Origin: Schistocerca nitens
Lineage: Eukaryota; Arthropoda; Insecta; Orthoptera; Acrididae
Length of the DNA: 64,000 bases
Assembly (NCBI RefSeq): GCF_023898315.1
Contig: NC_064621.1
Location: 17,606,501 to 17,670,500 of the forward strand
Direction: 5' to 3'
Shown here: positions 44,871-55,645 of the stretch, in pieces
Numbering within the stretch: the stretch's first letter is position 1
Layout: each line of letters starts with the position of its first letter
Program-made: the position numbers and the translations under genes
The notes under the pieces: model-generated
The model's input: only the letters and a program-made list of their open reading frames with translations
Told to the model about the DNA's origin: nothing
The model's database searches: none

Positions 44871-46245
44871 ATAGCACATTTGGACACAGTGTGTACCGCA
44901 AACCTACGCACACTGACTTATACCTACAAGCCAGCAGTTGCCACCATCCGGCACAGAAGAATGGAGTGCTCAAAACACTGGTCCACAGAGCACAAACTCT
45001 GTCAGATCCTGATAGTGTGGCTACAGAAATAGAACACTTACAATCAGTGTTCAGCAGGAATGGGTACTCCTCTAGAGATATCCAGAAGGCACTTCAACCT
45101 GCCAACCGGCCAAAGGATCCAGAAGAAGAACCAGAAGAGGCAAAGAAGATGGCATACCTGCCATACGCTGGACCTATCTCTGCCAAGATCAGCAGGATTC
45201 TCCAGAAATATGACATCAAGAGCATATTTTGCCCACCCACTAAAATTGGGGCTATGCTGGGCAATGTAAAAGATGACCTGGGGCTATGCAAGCCAGGTAT
45301 TTACAACACACCATGCCAGTGTGGAATGACATACATAGGCCAGACCACCAGAACTGTGGACATCAGGTGTAAAGAACACCAGAGACATACCAGACTCAGG
45401 CAGGCAACTAAATCAGCCATAGCAGACCATTGCCTGGAACTTGGTCATTCAATGGATTACAATGACACCAAGATTGTGACACAGACCCAAGATTTTGGGA
45501 TAGTGTCAATAAAGAAGCCATTGAGATTAAGGTCACAGACAACCTAATCAACCGTGACTCGGGATACCAAATCAGCACTGCCTGGAATCCAGCGCTTGAG
45601 CTTGTGAAAACTCAACGCAGGACACTCCGGGATTCTACAAGAAATAGAAGTGGAGACCGAGAGAACAGCCGTGAGACAAGGTGTCGGACATTAGAGACCA
45701 GATCTGACACACCCCAGATCATGAACTCGACTTCAGAAGACGGCCAGGCCGGACGCGGACGGCGGAGCGAACACCGGCGACCAGAGAGGGACAATGTAGC
45801 TGCGTCTGGCGGGTGCGGACCTCAGACGGAACACACGACGCGGCGCGGACCGATTAGGGAGCGCCCAGCACGAAACACAAGTGGAAATCATAGTAACAGT
45901 CAGGAGATAGAGTACCCAACATCTCAGATCGGGTCTGACACACCTCAGATGACAACAACATCCGTTGAGGACGGCCAGAACGGGCGCCGACGGCAGTCAG
46001 AACATCCGCGACTGGAGGGGTCCATTGAAGCCGAGTCTGGCGGGCGCGGACCACAGATGGAACACTCGCCTCGGCGCGGACCGATTAGGAAACGCCCAGC
46101 TCCTCCCACGCATAAATACTGGACTCGATCGACCCAAGGACCAGTCTCAGGTAGCACCTGAAGAAGACAGCGAGGCACGCTGTTGAAATATCGTGCGAGA
46201 ACGACGCGAACATCCGGCTGGATTCCCGAATATCCAAGATGTCAA
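44871..46245 (+). pseudogene. Penelope-like element, right copy: RT end plus GIY-YIG
   Basis: It begins within the last part of the reverse transcriptase (FGHSVYRKPTHTDLYL, a hallmark of Penelope RT), then SSCHHPAQKNGVL. It continues into the endonuclease: GIYNTPCQCGMTYIGQTTR, DIRCKEH and AIADHCLELGHS. Near 45480-45490 the frame shifts: the original frame would continue FWDS and IKEAIEIKVTDNLINRDSGY, then ALELVKTQRR. The last part (45604-46161) contains two tandem copies of a ~68-residue unit (SEDGQ/VEDGQ ... RRGPIR.RPA). The core RT motifs are absent, so the copy is 5'-truncated. Confidence 0.9.
46156..46200 (+). ncRNA. Hammerhead-like motif in Penelope tail, right arm
   Basis: CTGAAGA (46158-46164) matches CUGANGA. 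A perfect 6-bp stem ACAGCG/CGCTGT with loop AGGCA follows, then GAAA at 46185-46188. Hammerheads are known in Penelope-like elements. Downstream TATCGTGCGAGAACGA could form only a weak stem III and no GUC-type site is placed correctly. Confidence 0.4.
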
Positions 46246-46340
46246 CAGATCGCCTGGAAAGCATGAAGAATTATTGTCTTCCTGTCTGAACTATAAATCG
46301 TGGACGTTTCTTTTCCGTTCAAGATTACTTTAGACATATA

Positions 46341-48195
46341 CAGGGTGGTCCATTGATCGTGACCGAGTCAAATATCTCACGAAATGAGTGTCAAACGGAA
46401 AAACTACAAAGAACGAAACTTGTCTAGCTTGAAGGGGGAAACCAGATGGCGCTATGGTTGGCCAGCTAGACGGCGCTGCCATAGGTCAAACGGATATCAA
46501 CTGCGTTTTTTTAAATAGGAACCCCCATTTTTATTGCATATTCGTGTATTACGTAAAGAAATATGAATGTTTTGGTTAGACCACTTTTTTCGCGTTGTGA
46601 TGGATGGCGCTGTAATAGTCACAAACGTATAAGTACGTGGTATCACGTAACATTCCGCCAGTGCGGACGGTATTTGCTTCGTGATACATTACCCATGTTA
46701 AAATGGACCGTTTACCAATTACGGAACACGTCGATATCGTGTTGATGTATGGCTATTATGATCAAAATACCCAAAGGGCGTGTGCTGCGTATGCTGCTCG
46801 GTATCCTGGACGACATCATCCAAGTGTCCGGACCGTTCGCCGGATAGTTACGTTATTTAAAGAAACAGGGATTGTTCAGCCACATGTGAAACGTGAACCA
46901 CGACATGCAAGAAATGATGATGCCCAAGTAGGTGTTTTAGCTCTTGTCGCGGCTAATTCGCACATCAGTAGCAGACAAACTGCGCGAGAATCGGGAATCT
47001 CAAAAATGTCTGTGTTGAGAATGCTACATCGATTGCTACATCGATTGCACCCGTACCATATTTCTATGCACCAGGAATTGCATGGCGACGACTTTGAACG
47101 TCGTGTACAGTTCTGTCACTGAGCATAAGAGAAATTACGGTACGATGACAGATTTTTTGCGCGCGTTCTATTTAGCGACGAAACGTCATTCACCGACAGC
47201 GGTAACGTAAACCGGCATAACATGTACTATTGGGCAACGGAAAATCCACGATGGCTGCGACAAGTGGAACATCAGCGACCTTGGCGAGTTAATGTATGGT
47301 GCGGCATTATGGGAGGAAGGATAATTGGCCCCGATTTTATCGATGATAATTTAAATGTTCTACCGATGTAACTACAAGATGTTTCACTGCATGACAGAAT
47401 GGCGATGTACTTCCAACATGATGGATGTGTGGCACGTGGCTCGCGTGCGATTGAAGCAGTATTGAATAGAATATTTCATGACAGGTGGATTGGTCGTCGA
47501 AGCACGTTCACCGGATCTGACGTCCCCGGATTTCTTTCTATGGGGAAAGTTGAGGGAGATTTGCTATCGTGATCCACCGACAACGCCTGACAACATGCGT
47601 CAGCGCATTGTCAATGCATGTGCGGACGTTACCGAAGGCGAACTACTCGCTATTGAGTGGAATGTCGTTACACGTATTGCCAAATGCACTCAGGTTGACG
47701 GATATCATTTTGAGCATTCATTGCATTAATGTGGTATTTACAGGTAATCACGCTGTAACAGCATGCGTTCTCAGAAATGATAAGTTCACAAAGGTACATG
47801 TATCACGTTGGAACAACCGAAATAAAATGTTCAAACTTACGTACGTTCTGTATTGTAATTTAAAAAACATACCTGTTAGCAGCTGTTCGTCTAAAATTGT
47901 GAGCCATATGTTTGTGACTATTACAGCGCCATCTGTCACAAAGCGAAAAAAGTGGTCGAACTAAAACATTGATATTTCTTTACGTACTACACGAATATGT
48001 AATAAAAATAGGGATTCCTATGTTAAAAAACGCAGTTGATATCCGTTTGACCTATGGCAGCGCCATCTAGCGGGCCAACCATAGCGCCATCTGGTTTCCC
48101 CCTTCAAGCTAGACGAGTTTCGTTCTTCGTAGTTTTTTCGTTTGATGCTTATTTCGTGAGATATTTGACCCGGTCACGATCAGTGGACCACCCTG
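46341..48195 (+). mobile_element. Transposon with 290-bp terminal inverted repeats
   Basis: The ends CAGGGTGGTCCA and TGGACCACCCTG define 46341-48195 (1,855 bp), flanked by TA (46339-46340 and 48196-48197). The inverted repeats are about 290 bp each (46341-46630 and 47906-48195), matching through cgaaatgagtgtcaaacg / cgtttgatgcttatttcg and tttcgcgttgtgatgg / tcacaaagcgaaa. Such long repeats are unusual for mariner-type elements. One transposase pseudogene lies inside. Confidence 0.92.
46703..47729 (+). pseudogene. Transposase, DD41D-like mariner superfamily
   Basis: The helix-turn-helix N-terminus (MDRLPITEHVDIVLMYGYYD) is followed by VRTVRRIVTLFKETG and a linker with ISSRQTARESGISKMSVLRML. 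After ERRVQFCH two in-frame stops occur (TGA and TAA at 47120-47128, where relatives have Trp and a sense codon). Then VLFSDETSFTDSG carries the first catalytic Asp, INVWCGI-like text is followed by a further stop, and YFQHDGCVARGSR carries the second. A deletion after DRWIGRRS removes most of the third catalytic region. The end decodes GKLREICYRDPPTTPDNM and YHFEHSLH to 47729. Confidence 0.85.
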
Positions 48196-48399
48196 TATAC
48201 TTGAAGAAAAGATTTTCTAACACTTCAATTTATATTCGATCTTAGCAAATCTGTCTTTGTTAGAAATGCTTTTCTTGCTCTTCCTAACATGAAGATGCTA
48301 GAAACATACTGAGTAGATCAATAAGAACTCGAGTATTATTTTCCTGTTATAATCCCTGTTACAGAGAGAGTAAGTCTACAGTTATGAGATCAGTCGTTT

Positions 48400-48900
48400 T
48401 GTGAGATTGCTCTATCAGCAGAATACAAAAACATACCAGTTAGTTGTACAAGGACACAGAAGTGGCGCCACGTCGTCGTACGAGACAAGGCCAATCTCGG
48501 CGCACAGTATGCCAATGGACGTGTCCGTGTATGGAGGCTCTCAGGGCAATGAATGCTGTCACACTGATTTTAGACTTAATCTGGACAGCAGCTGTTACGT
48601 TCCTGACGTATTAAGGCCGTTGGTTGCGATCTATCTATCTTCGAGGTCACAGTGACGTTATCTTTGAACATGATAACGCAAGATCGCATGCAGTTCATGT
48701 AATTACTTGTCTCAATAAAGAGTGTGTTCCACTAATACCATCCAGATCGATCACCCATTGAAAATATCTGCTCAAGAGTTGCCAAGAGAGTTGTATGCCA
48801 CCATTCACAAGCCATTACGGCTGATAAATTCTCGCATAGAGTTGAAGCAGCATGGGACAACAAATCCCTATCCGTCGTCTAATTTCAGTTCAACTCTCTT
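48400..48900 (+). pseudogene. Tc1-like transposase C-terminal remnant
   Basis: The plus strand decodes to ANGRVRVWRLSG-like text near 48520-48545 and later HVFEHDNARSHAV-like text near 48665-48700. This is followed by DRSPIENICSRVAKRV with SPIEN (third catalytic region) and RVEAAWDN. Stops occur throughout and no terminal repeats were found. Confidence 0.55.
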
Positions 48901-50309
48901 CTCGCCCGGGGTTAAAACATTTTTTGTTACAAGAGGTGGCAGGTCTGCGTAATTAGTTTCGCACTCTGTGTAACCCCCCCCCCCAAACCACATACAAATT
49001 TTGGCAAGTTTTCTTTTTGGGATAACGTATACGTACACTAAGTAAATTTTTGTTATTTTCTTTCCTTCCTGATGTTGCAAAGTTAATAACAAGCAGTGTA
49101 AATAATTCTATTCGTGAAATAATAAATCTGAGCTGCCCAGTCAGATAAAAGGATCCACCCAATCTGAATTTTCAGTGCGCTAGGAGAGAAAGTCGCCCTA
49201 TTGAGTTCCTAAGAGAGCTTTCGCTACTGGGATGTGTGACGTTTGACTGCAGCCCTAAGGTCGGCGAGTGCTTTGATCAGCGAGTCGTAGCCAGTAGACG
49301 TTAAACCATACCCAGCCATGGCCACAGCTACCAAAGCCGCCTGGGGATGCCTGCCAGACTCCTGCATGTTGTTAGCCAATGCTCCCTGTAGACGCATAAT
49401 CGCCTGGCAATGACAAGCACTAAAATATTCAAGTAAACGTCCTAACAATGTCCTGGCTATCTTTCTTAGAGCGTTACGTAAATACCAGGAAAACAACTCT
49501 GAATATAATGGATGTGGTTCAGAGACGTCCTCGGTGTAATAAGACGCCTATCCGCCTGAAATACTCCCTATTAAACTCACATTATAGCATAACAGTTTAA
49601 AATAGTTTGACCGTGTGCAACTGATAAAGGTTAATCGGTTAATATTTGCAAAGGGGTTGTTTCGTATCAAATCCAACGAAGCTAATTAGGATGTTAGGTA
49701 GCAACAATCGGTACATGCTTTGTTCTTAATGTTCTATATCTTTTGCCTAAACAGCACGAATGAGGCAGTTACTCCCTGCCTCTGACAAAGTAATAGCAGC
49801 TAACTCATCACAGGTTGCCCATTAATGTCGTCACACGCCAATGTTCTCCAAGTGGCACGGAATGCACAATCCTCTCGGCAATCCAAATCGTGGGTGTCCG
49901 GCGCTGTTGTCGCGCAATCACGGTGGACAAACGAACACTTAAACACGTCAGACAAATCCCTGAATTAACACTATTTGCGTATTTGCTGGGGGTCAGGGCC
50001 ACGGCTGTGGGTGACACACACAGCCGTTAAACAGTTGTAAACGCGGTCGGCCGTCCTCACGAAGTCCGCGCTGCTCGCTTGTCAGCCGACAACTTACTTG
50101 CTCGGAGTCTCAACACTGACTACTCTCTGGCGGTCTGGACGTTCGACTGTCGATAGTACCTACTGTGACCTGCTTAAGGCAAAGATGTATTGTCCTCCAT
50201 ACGTAAGGGGCGGTTAACCCCTTACGCCGCACAACAGTCAGACCGGCTGCTGTGGTTGCGAGTACTGTTGGCCCGCCCCTACCGACCGCGGTATCGGCAC
50301 CAGGCAGGT
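48901..50309. other. Unassigned; one 90-codon minus frame
   Basis: The 49224-49496 minus-strand frame (MFSWYLRNALRKIARTLLG...) has protein-like composition but no family I recognise. A C-run lies at 48977-48985. The rest is mixed, with nothing assigned. Confidence 0.4.
50203..50226. repeat. Short perfect hairpin (gtaagggg stem)
   Basis: The inverted repeat gtaagggg / ccccttac with a 7-base loop lies alone in GC-rich DNA. It could be chance or the end of a small element. Confidence 0.5.
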
Positions 50310-50660
50310 GGTCTGCCAGCATGACGCTTTAGCACGTTCCCGTCAACAATCGCTACTATCCGTATCACTTACAGCGTGTGCAGCCCACATTACCCACACA
50401 CTTGCTTCTGCGATGACGGTTTTCTCTCTCGTTCGCCGCATGGTGCTATACCTGTCATCCACCTATCCACAGATGAGGCTGCCTTTACGCCGGGCGCTAT
50501 CACAACACCCACCTGTGGGGTACTGATAACACCCGTAATATGGTGGCAACGGAAACTCAACAACATTCCATAGTCAGTGTATGGGCTGGGATTATTGGCA
50601 ATTGCCTACTGAGCCTGGAGCTAAGGCACTAGGCTACAAAACGTACATTTCCACAGCTGT
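50310..50660 (+). pseudogene. mariner-superfamily transposase fragment
   Basis: The plus strand carries ADHIPGA-like remnants, then STDEAAFTPGAI, corresponding to FSDEASFTRDG with the first catalytic Asp. After THLWGTDN-like text comes SVWAGIIGNCLL. Only the middle of the gene remains. Related to the transposases at 7900 and 46703. Confidence 0.55.
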
Positions 50661-51389
50661 GTTCTCGCGTGCGCTTTCAATCATTTAAATCCTCACTGTC
50701 AAAGATCATTTATCTCCACTTTCAAGTGTGTGTACATGCCTCGGAAAGCATTACCGGCCATATGCCTATGTGAAAATTTTTACTCTTTGTCTTCTCAGAG
50801 ACGGTTCTCCGAACAATGTCCCTGTTTAGCAAAATCCCCCTCTAAACGGCTTTAGGGTCTACTTTACCACGAAGTTCACGCCGATACTGCATTGACGAAA
50901 ACGTATGCAGATAGTGAAGAAATTAGCGCGCGCACACACGTGAGTCGAATGAAGCGACACTCATGTGGAAAACGTGAACTGCCAAAAACTAGCTCTGCTA
51001 CCAACCCCAAAGAATCACTCGTTGCCGACTGACCGCCCCGCCATCATTTGCTGTGTGGCATCATTTGAATACAACGCTCCTACTTCCGTTGACACTGCCA
51101 TATCGAAAGTCAGCGTTCACACGTAATGAGAAGGCTAAAAGTCGTTTGGTACACTTTAACGGAAACAATCAGGAGCACGTAGACGACCAAACTGCTAGAT
51201 ACAGTTCGGCTCACGGAGGGTGAACGAACTGGAAGCTGCTGCTCCTAGTCGCAACGGAAGTGTAACTGCGGCGAATGTTTAATCATGTGAAATCAAATAT
51301 ACATCGTCTTCCTTAATCCTCGGAGATTATTTTCACACCATTTTCACCATCATACAAAAAAACAGAAAAATGGAGGGGAGTTCACACGT
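50661..51389. other. Unassigned stretch
   Basis: Nothing recognised. Confidence 0.45.
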
Positions 51390-51466
51390 AATGCAGCAGA
51401 CTTTTTACTGCCAGCAGTTTGGTTTCCAAGACCACATATGATTCACCTGTTTCCTGACTGGGAGGT
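51390..51466 (-). pseudogene. C-terminal end of a mariner split by the LTR element
   Basis: The minus strand decodes to GESYVVLETK-like text that fits the LNGDYVEK C-terminus of mariner transposases. The rest of this gene is at 56330-57320 on the other side of the LTR element. The AGGT at 51463-51466 is one copy of the LTR element's target duplication. Confidence 0.4.
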
Positions 51467-52150
51467 TGTAACACTCAGATTTTTATATATCCCGCTCGAT
51501 CGGGATTTGAATAGGAGCCCAAATAAATATTAATTAATGTGACCGTGTACCTAATGGGGCTGGCAATCGGATTTGACTGCTACGGAGTTGCTACATTCCA
51601 TTTTGTCCTTCTCAAATGCTGTAATAATGAAATGTCTGGTGACAAGAAGAACGCCAACAAAGCTTCATTAATCAAGAACCTATATTCGTCTCTAAAACAC
51701 AAGGAAAGGAAACAGCCACTGCCTTCGTCATACATGTTTAATTACGGCTAATCTCAGCACAGGTTTCTTCGTTATTCATCATCGTCACACGCTAAATACA
51801 ATCACTGCAATCCAACACTGCAATCCAAAACTGCAATCCAAATGATGCCGGCGCGGTAGACGCGAAACCAAATAAATATCGGCACAGAAATATCACTGAT
51901 CACTCTCGTAATTATACTTTTTTCACTTTCCCGTATTATTCGAACACAGAGGGGTTAAACTGCGGTGATGGCCACTCCCTTTGTCGGTACAGCCTTGTAT
52001 CACAGCAACCGGCCTCCGCACGGCGCGGCTCGCAACCTCAGAACAGACTTCAACTCTACACTCGTTCTCGCAACCCGACACTATCGATTGTTTGCCCTGT
52101 CGACCTGTGCCGAGTGCAAACTTATAGTAAGGCCCTACGGACCCCTTACA
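51467..52150 (-). repeat. LTR, 3' copy of the minus-strand element
   Basis: 684 bp, TGTAAC...CCTTACA. It contains three tandem copies of a ~13-bp unit (actgcaatccaa) at about 51803-51843 and a hairpin atcccg/cgggat near its plus-strand left end. Confidence 0.95.
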
Positions 52151-52613
52151 TCCCCGCCCTCGAAAACTTCTTTGGAGCCACTGGCGTAAAAGAATCGGCA
52201 AGGGAATTAGACATTGCTATATTTGAACAAAACACACAGTGTAAATAATTAATGAAATTACAATTTACCAAAATAATCCCTCGACTACGGTAGTGGGCTG
52301 CCTCCACAATAATATTCTACAAAAGGTTATTACATCTCATAAACATGGCATTGTCCATATTACAATTTTTTATATCAAACAGCAATAGTCCTCTATAGTC
52401 CAATATTGAATGAAACACACAACTTACAATCAAAATTATTAATTGAACACATGAAATATGAATTATTATACTACAAATTAGTTGTTACAGGTTTTATACC
52501 CATTCTCAGATAATCGTCGATATGAAATATGCAATTCTAATTATAATACATCAGAAAATACAATGTAAATAAACATTTCCCCTTTTCAAATGTCCGTTCA
52601 ACAACTAAATGTC
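52151..52613 (-). other. 3' untranslated region of LTR element
   Basis: AT-rich, with no coding capacity. It ends at the purine-rich tract beside the 3' LTR. A pol gene would be expected here in a complete element; only 463 bp are present. Confidence 0.75.
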
Positions 52614-52899
52614 CTAAATATATCTTAGTAGGTTTATTCGGGTCCTTGTAGCTCTCACTCTTGACTGGACCTCACCTGGAGTGTCATTCAGTTTTCCGGT
52701 CCCTCCACCTCTTCCTCTATAATCAGATGAATGATTAAAATGATTCCTTGGGTCATTACTTCCCTCTTGGTTTTGATCATTAGCTTGATTGTGTTCCTGT
52801 GATTGAACAGATTTCAACTGTTCCAGTATCTCCAGCAAGGCCTCCCTATCTTTAATTAGGCTCCCGGATACAGCTTCTTGCATTTTCCGGCTCATTCTT

Positions 52900-53101
52900 G
52901 CCGGCCGCAGTGGCCGTGCGGTTAAAGGCGCTGCAGCCTGGAACCGCAGGACCGCTACGGTCGCAGGTTCGAATCCTGCCTCGTGCATGGATGTTTGTGA
53001 TGTCCTTAGGTTAGTTAGGTTTAACTAGTTCTAAGCTCTAGGGGACTAATGACCTCAGCAGTTGAGTCCCATAGTGCTCAGAGCCATTTGAACCATTTGA
53101 A
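52900..53101 (+). mobile_element. SINE inserted in gag, 13-bp TSD
   Basis: The target duplication ccggctcattctt is perfect at 52887-52899 and 53102-53114. The head carries GGCCGTGCGGTTAAAGGCGC and GGTTCGAATCC, of the same type as at 4358-4557. Its tail is a double CCATTTGAA. It lies opposite to gag. Confidence 0.94.
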
Positions 53102-53512
53102 CCGGCTCATTCTTCTTTTTATCGCAGATATCATTACGTCATCACTCAGGGGTTGTTCCATGGTCTCGTTCAATTCCCACAAATGTTCGGCAAACTCTTT
53201 CGACGTTCCTCTCCATGTACTAAATGACTTGCGGTGTAGTAGGTCCTCAAGTGCTGCACACTGACGATTCTTGGACCAGTATTTCTTTAAGAATTCTCCT
53301 TCAAACTGATCATAACTAGTAGTCCCTTCCTTCTTCTTGACTCCCCAAGTGAAGGCCTCACCTTCCATTGCAACCCTCTGGTTATCTTCTTCTCGTTGCA
53401 CGGCTATACCATTTCTCAGATGGACAGGCAATTGGTTTTGTCTATCTCCTATCCCCTTAATCGCATCGTTGCATTGTTTCTGCATCTGCGTCACCTCGGT
53501 GATCCTTTCTCC

Positions 53513-53729
53513 AAAAAATGGTTCAAATGGCTCTGAGCACTATGGGACTCAACTGCTGTGGTCATAAGTCCCCTAGAACTTAGAACTACTTAAACCTAAC
53601 TAACCTAAGGACAGCACACAACACCCAGCCATCACGAGGCAGAGAAAATCCCTGACCCCGCGGGGAATCGAACCCGGGAACCCGGGCGTGGGAAGCGAGA
53701 ACGCAACCGCACGACCACGAGATGCGGGC
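53513..53729 (-). mobile_element. SINE inserted in gag, 12-bp TSD
   Basis: The target duplication gatcctttctcc is perfect at 53501-53512 and 53730-53741. On the minus strand the head has CGTGGTCGTGCGGTTGCG and GGTTCGATTCCC, with the common body and CCATTT tail. The head matches the SINE at 5562-5770. It lies in the same direction as gag. Confidence 0.94.
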
Positions 53730-54344
53730 GATCCTTTCTCCCAATTCGGCTTTAGTTTCTTCAACATCGTCTTCTGTCTTCTTTGTTAACTTTCCTTCCA
53801 TCTTCTCCACGTCACCCTGGACCTGGTCTATATTCTTCTGTAGCTTACTCTCTCTCTCGTCGACATTCATCTTCAGTCGTTCTGGTAACTCCTGCATTTC
53901 CTTCTTCAGATTACATTCCATCTTTGTGTACAATGTTTTGATCTCTTGTACACCTTTCTCTAATGATGCGTTAATTTCTTGTAAACCTTTCTTAAATGAT
54001 TCTCTAGTTTTTTGGAAATCTTCCTTTAATGATTCTCTGTACTCTCGTAAATCTTCCTGTATCGATTTGTGGAATATTTCTTCCTCTTCTCTAAATTTTT
54101 GTAAATCTTTCCTTAATGATGCGTTAGTCTCCTTTATCAAGTCTACCAACATCGACCACTTATCTGCATCCTCTGACTTATTTCTCATCGTTTGTCTCGG
54201 TGTCTTGGGATAACTAGTTGAATGTGCTAATGGGCTATCTAATGACACTCCATAATCACTGATTCCCGAATCATCTCTGTCTTCCTGTCCTATCCCTTTC
54301 CTTTCTACTACTGCCTCACAAATCTGCTTATCTTCAGTAGACAT

Positions 54345-55645
54345 GTCTGGTTTATTTTTAATACACAGGCAAGTAATATAAAATAACCTCTAGTAACCCA
54401 AAACACTCCTAATTACCATGAAACTAATCAAACATTACCTGCAGTATTTTCAGTTAATCCCAAAATTGATACAATATGCATAAGTACTGAACATAATGAC
54501 TCTCAAAACCTAATAACTTCAAATATCAATTCTCGCATACACACCTTATGTAAAATGTTCTAAACAAGATAAATCACACCACTCATAAAATCAATAAATG
54601 TAAAATCCCCAAAAACAATAAGCATATCTGTATAACTACTATTTAGACAACGCAGTATGCATAAATAAGTATGCTATATTTCAAAGTATGTTTCGCACAC
54701 TTTTCGGAAATTACTGTAATTGGGCACTTTTCCTAACATGAAATTCCGTTTACAAATGTTTATTTACTGCGAAGACTGCACACTACAATTAAATGTTACG
54801 TCAACCAGTCGTCTTCACTCACCAACCGACGTTACCACGAGTCACGATGTTTTGACGTTTGAAGTGGGCGTGGCGCTGTACTACCGCCGAAGCCGCGTGA
54901 AGTCGCGCTGAAGATCTGTGGCGAGACGTCGTAGTTCTCCGCCGGCCGCTCCGTGGCGCTGCAGGCGGGCGTAGTTTGTAGTTCGGCCGCTAGATGCTGG
55001 GTCGGCGCTCGGTGTCTCGAAGTCGCGCTGCAGACCGTCGGCGTAGTGCGTCTGTGCTTGCACTACTCCTTGCACAGGTAGTCGGGATGACGTGTGAAAT
55101 CACCTCGCGGATCGAAGCTCTTTGGCGCAACTGCTACACGGGTCTGCGTGACGTCACTCAACAATTGCGTCGCCACAATAAATTGTTGTCCGCGTAACAG
55201 TTTATGGGTCCACATGAAGCTGTCCGATTTTCACTATTCAAAAAGCAATTTCAGTCAAAATACTACCACTAAACACTTCTTTAAGGCTTTCGTGACGAAT
55301 TCTTAGTTCGTTTTGCTAATGTAATGTTCACACATGTCTTTCTTTAGTGTTCACTTTTCACAGTTTTTCGCGCGGATTTACGCATTTGCACATTATAACA
55401 TAGTTTATTGACACTATTGCTCTTATCTAATATGGCAAGAAAAAACAGTTTAGTCACAATCGTAAGATGCTATTACTTCGTATTGTTCAAAAATGCACTG
55501 TTTCTTGTCGCGATTTTAAAGTTTATGCCCTGTCTCGATCCAAAATTGGAAAAAATATTTTCTCGCGTTAAGCAAGATAAAATTACCTATTGTTCTTTAC
55601 GATTCGTCCGAAAATTGCGCTAGTCCTTTCACGGTAAGCCAAGGG
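54345..55645 (-). other. Long 5' leader of LTR element
   Basis: About 1.3 kb between the 5' LTR and the gag start. It includes a GC-rich section (54880-55150) in which gaagtcgcgctg occurs twice. No long gene is present. Packaging signals are often in this position in retroelements, but none can be identified. Confidence 0.6.

Larger units (their letters stand above)
43724..46245. repeat. Palindrome of two Penelope copies, 1,147-bp arms
   Basis: The left arm 43724-44870 and right arm 45099-46245 are equal in length and nearly identical, separated by 228 bp that belong to the right copy. The outer edges end at ttgacat / atgtcaa and the inner edges at ggttggcag / ctgccaacc. The copies diverge from the centre, head to head. 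Penelope elements are known to integrate with inverted or tandem partial copies, which explains this form. Confidence 0.95.
52614..54344 (-). pseudogene. Gag-like gene interrupted by two SINEs
   Basis: The start is ATG at 54344 (MSTEDKQICEAVV). The first ~200 residues are charged and rich in Glu, Lys and Leu, with a long predicted coiled coil (heptad-like EDLREYRESLKEDF). A capsid-like segment follows between the SINEs (YDQFEGEFLKKYW, then KEFAEHLWELNE), resembling the retrotransposon gag domain. The last segment is polar with an RGRGGG stretch and no CCHC zinc knuckle, ending at 52614. SINE insertions at 53513-53729 and 52900-53101 break it. Subtracting each insertion with one target duplicate (229 and 215 bp) keeps all three parts in one frame of 428 codons, without other stops. 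Confidence 0.88.

Noticed and set aside
44678-45547. 289-codon frame as one protein
   Set aside because: Its first ~65 codons are antisense to the left Penelope arm; only the part from about 44879 is real coding sequence.
48977-48985. C-run, and CRISPR-like or satellite arrays anywhere in the window
   Set aside because: No regularly spaced direct repeats were found; homopolymer and microsatellite runs are all short and isolated.
53586-53741. C-terminal end of the 252-codon gag frame
   Set aside because: The last ~50 codons are translated from the inserted SINE, not from gag.
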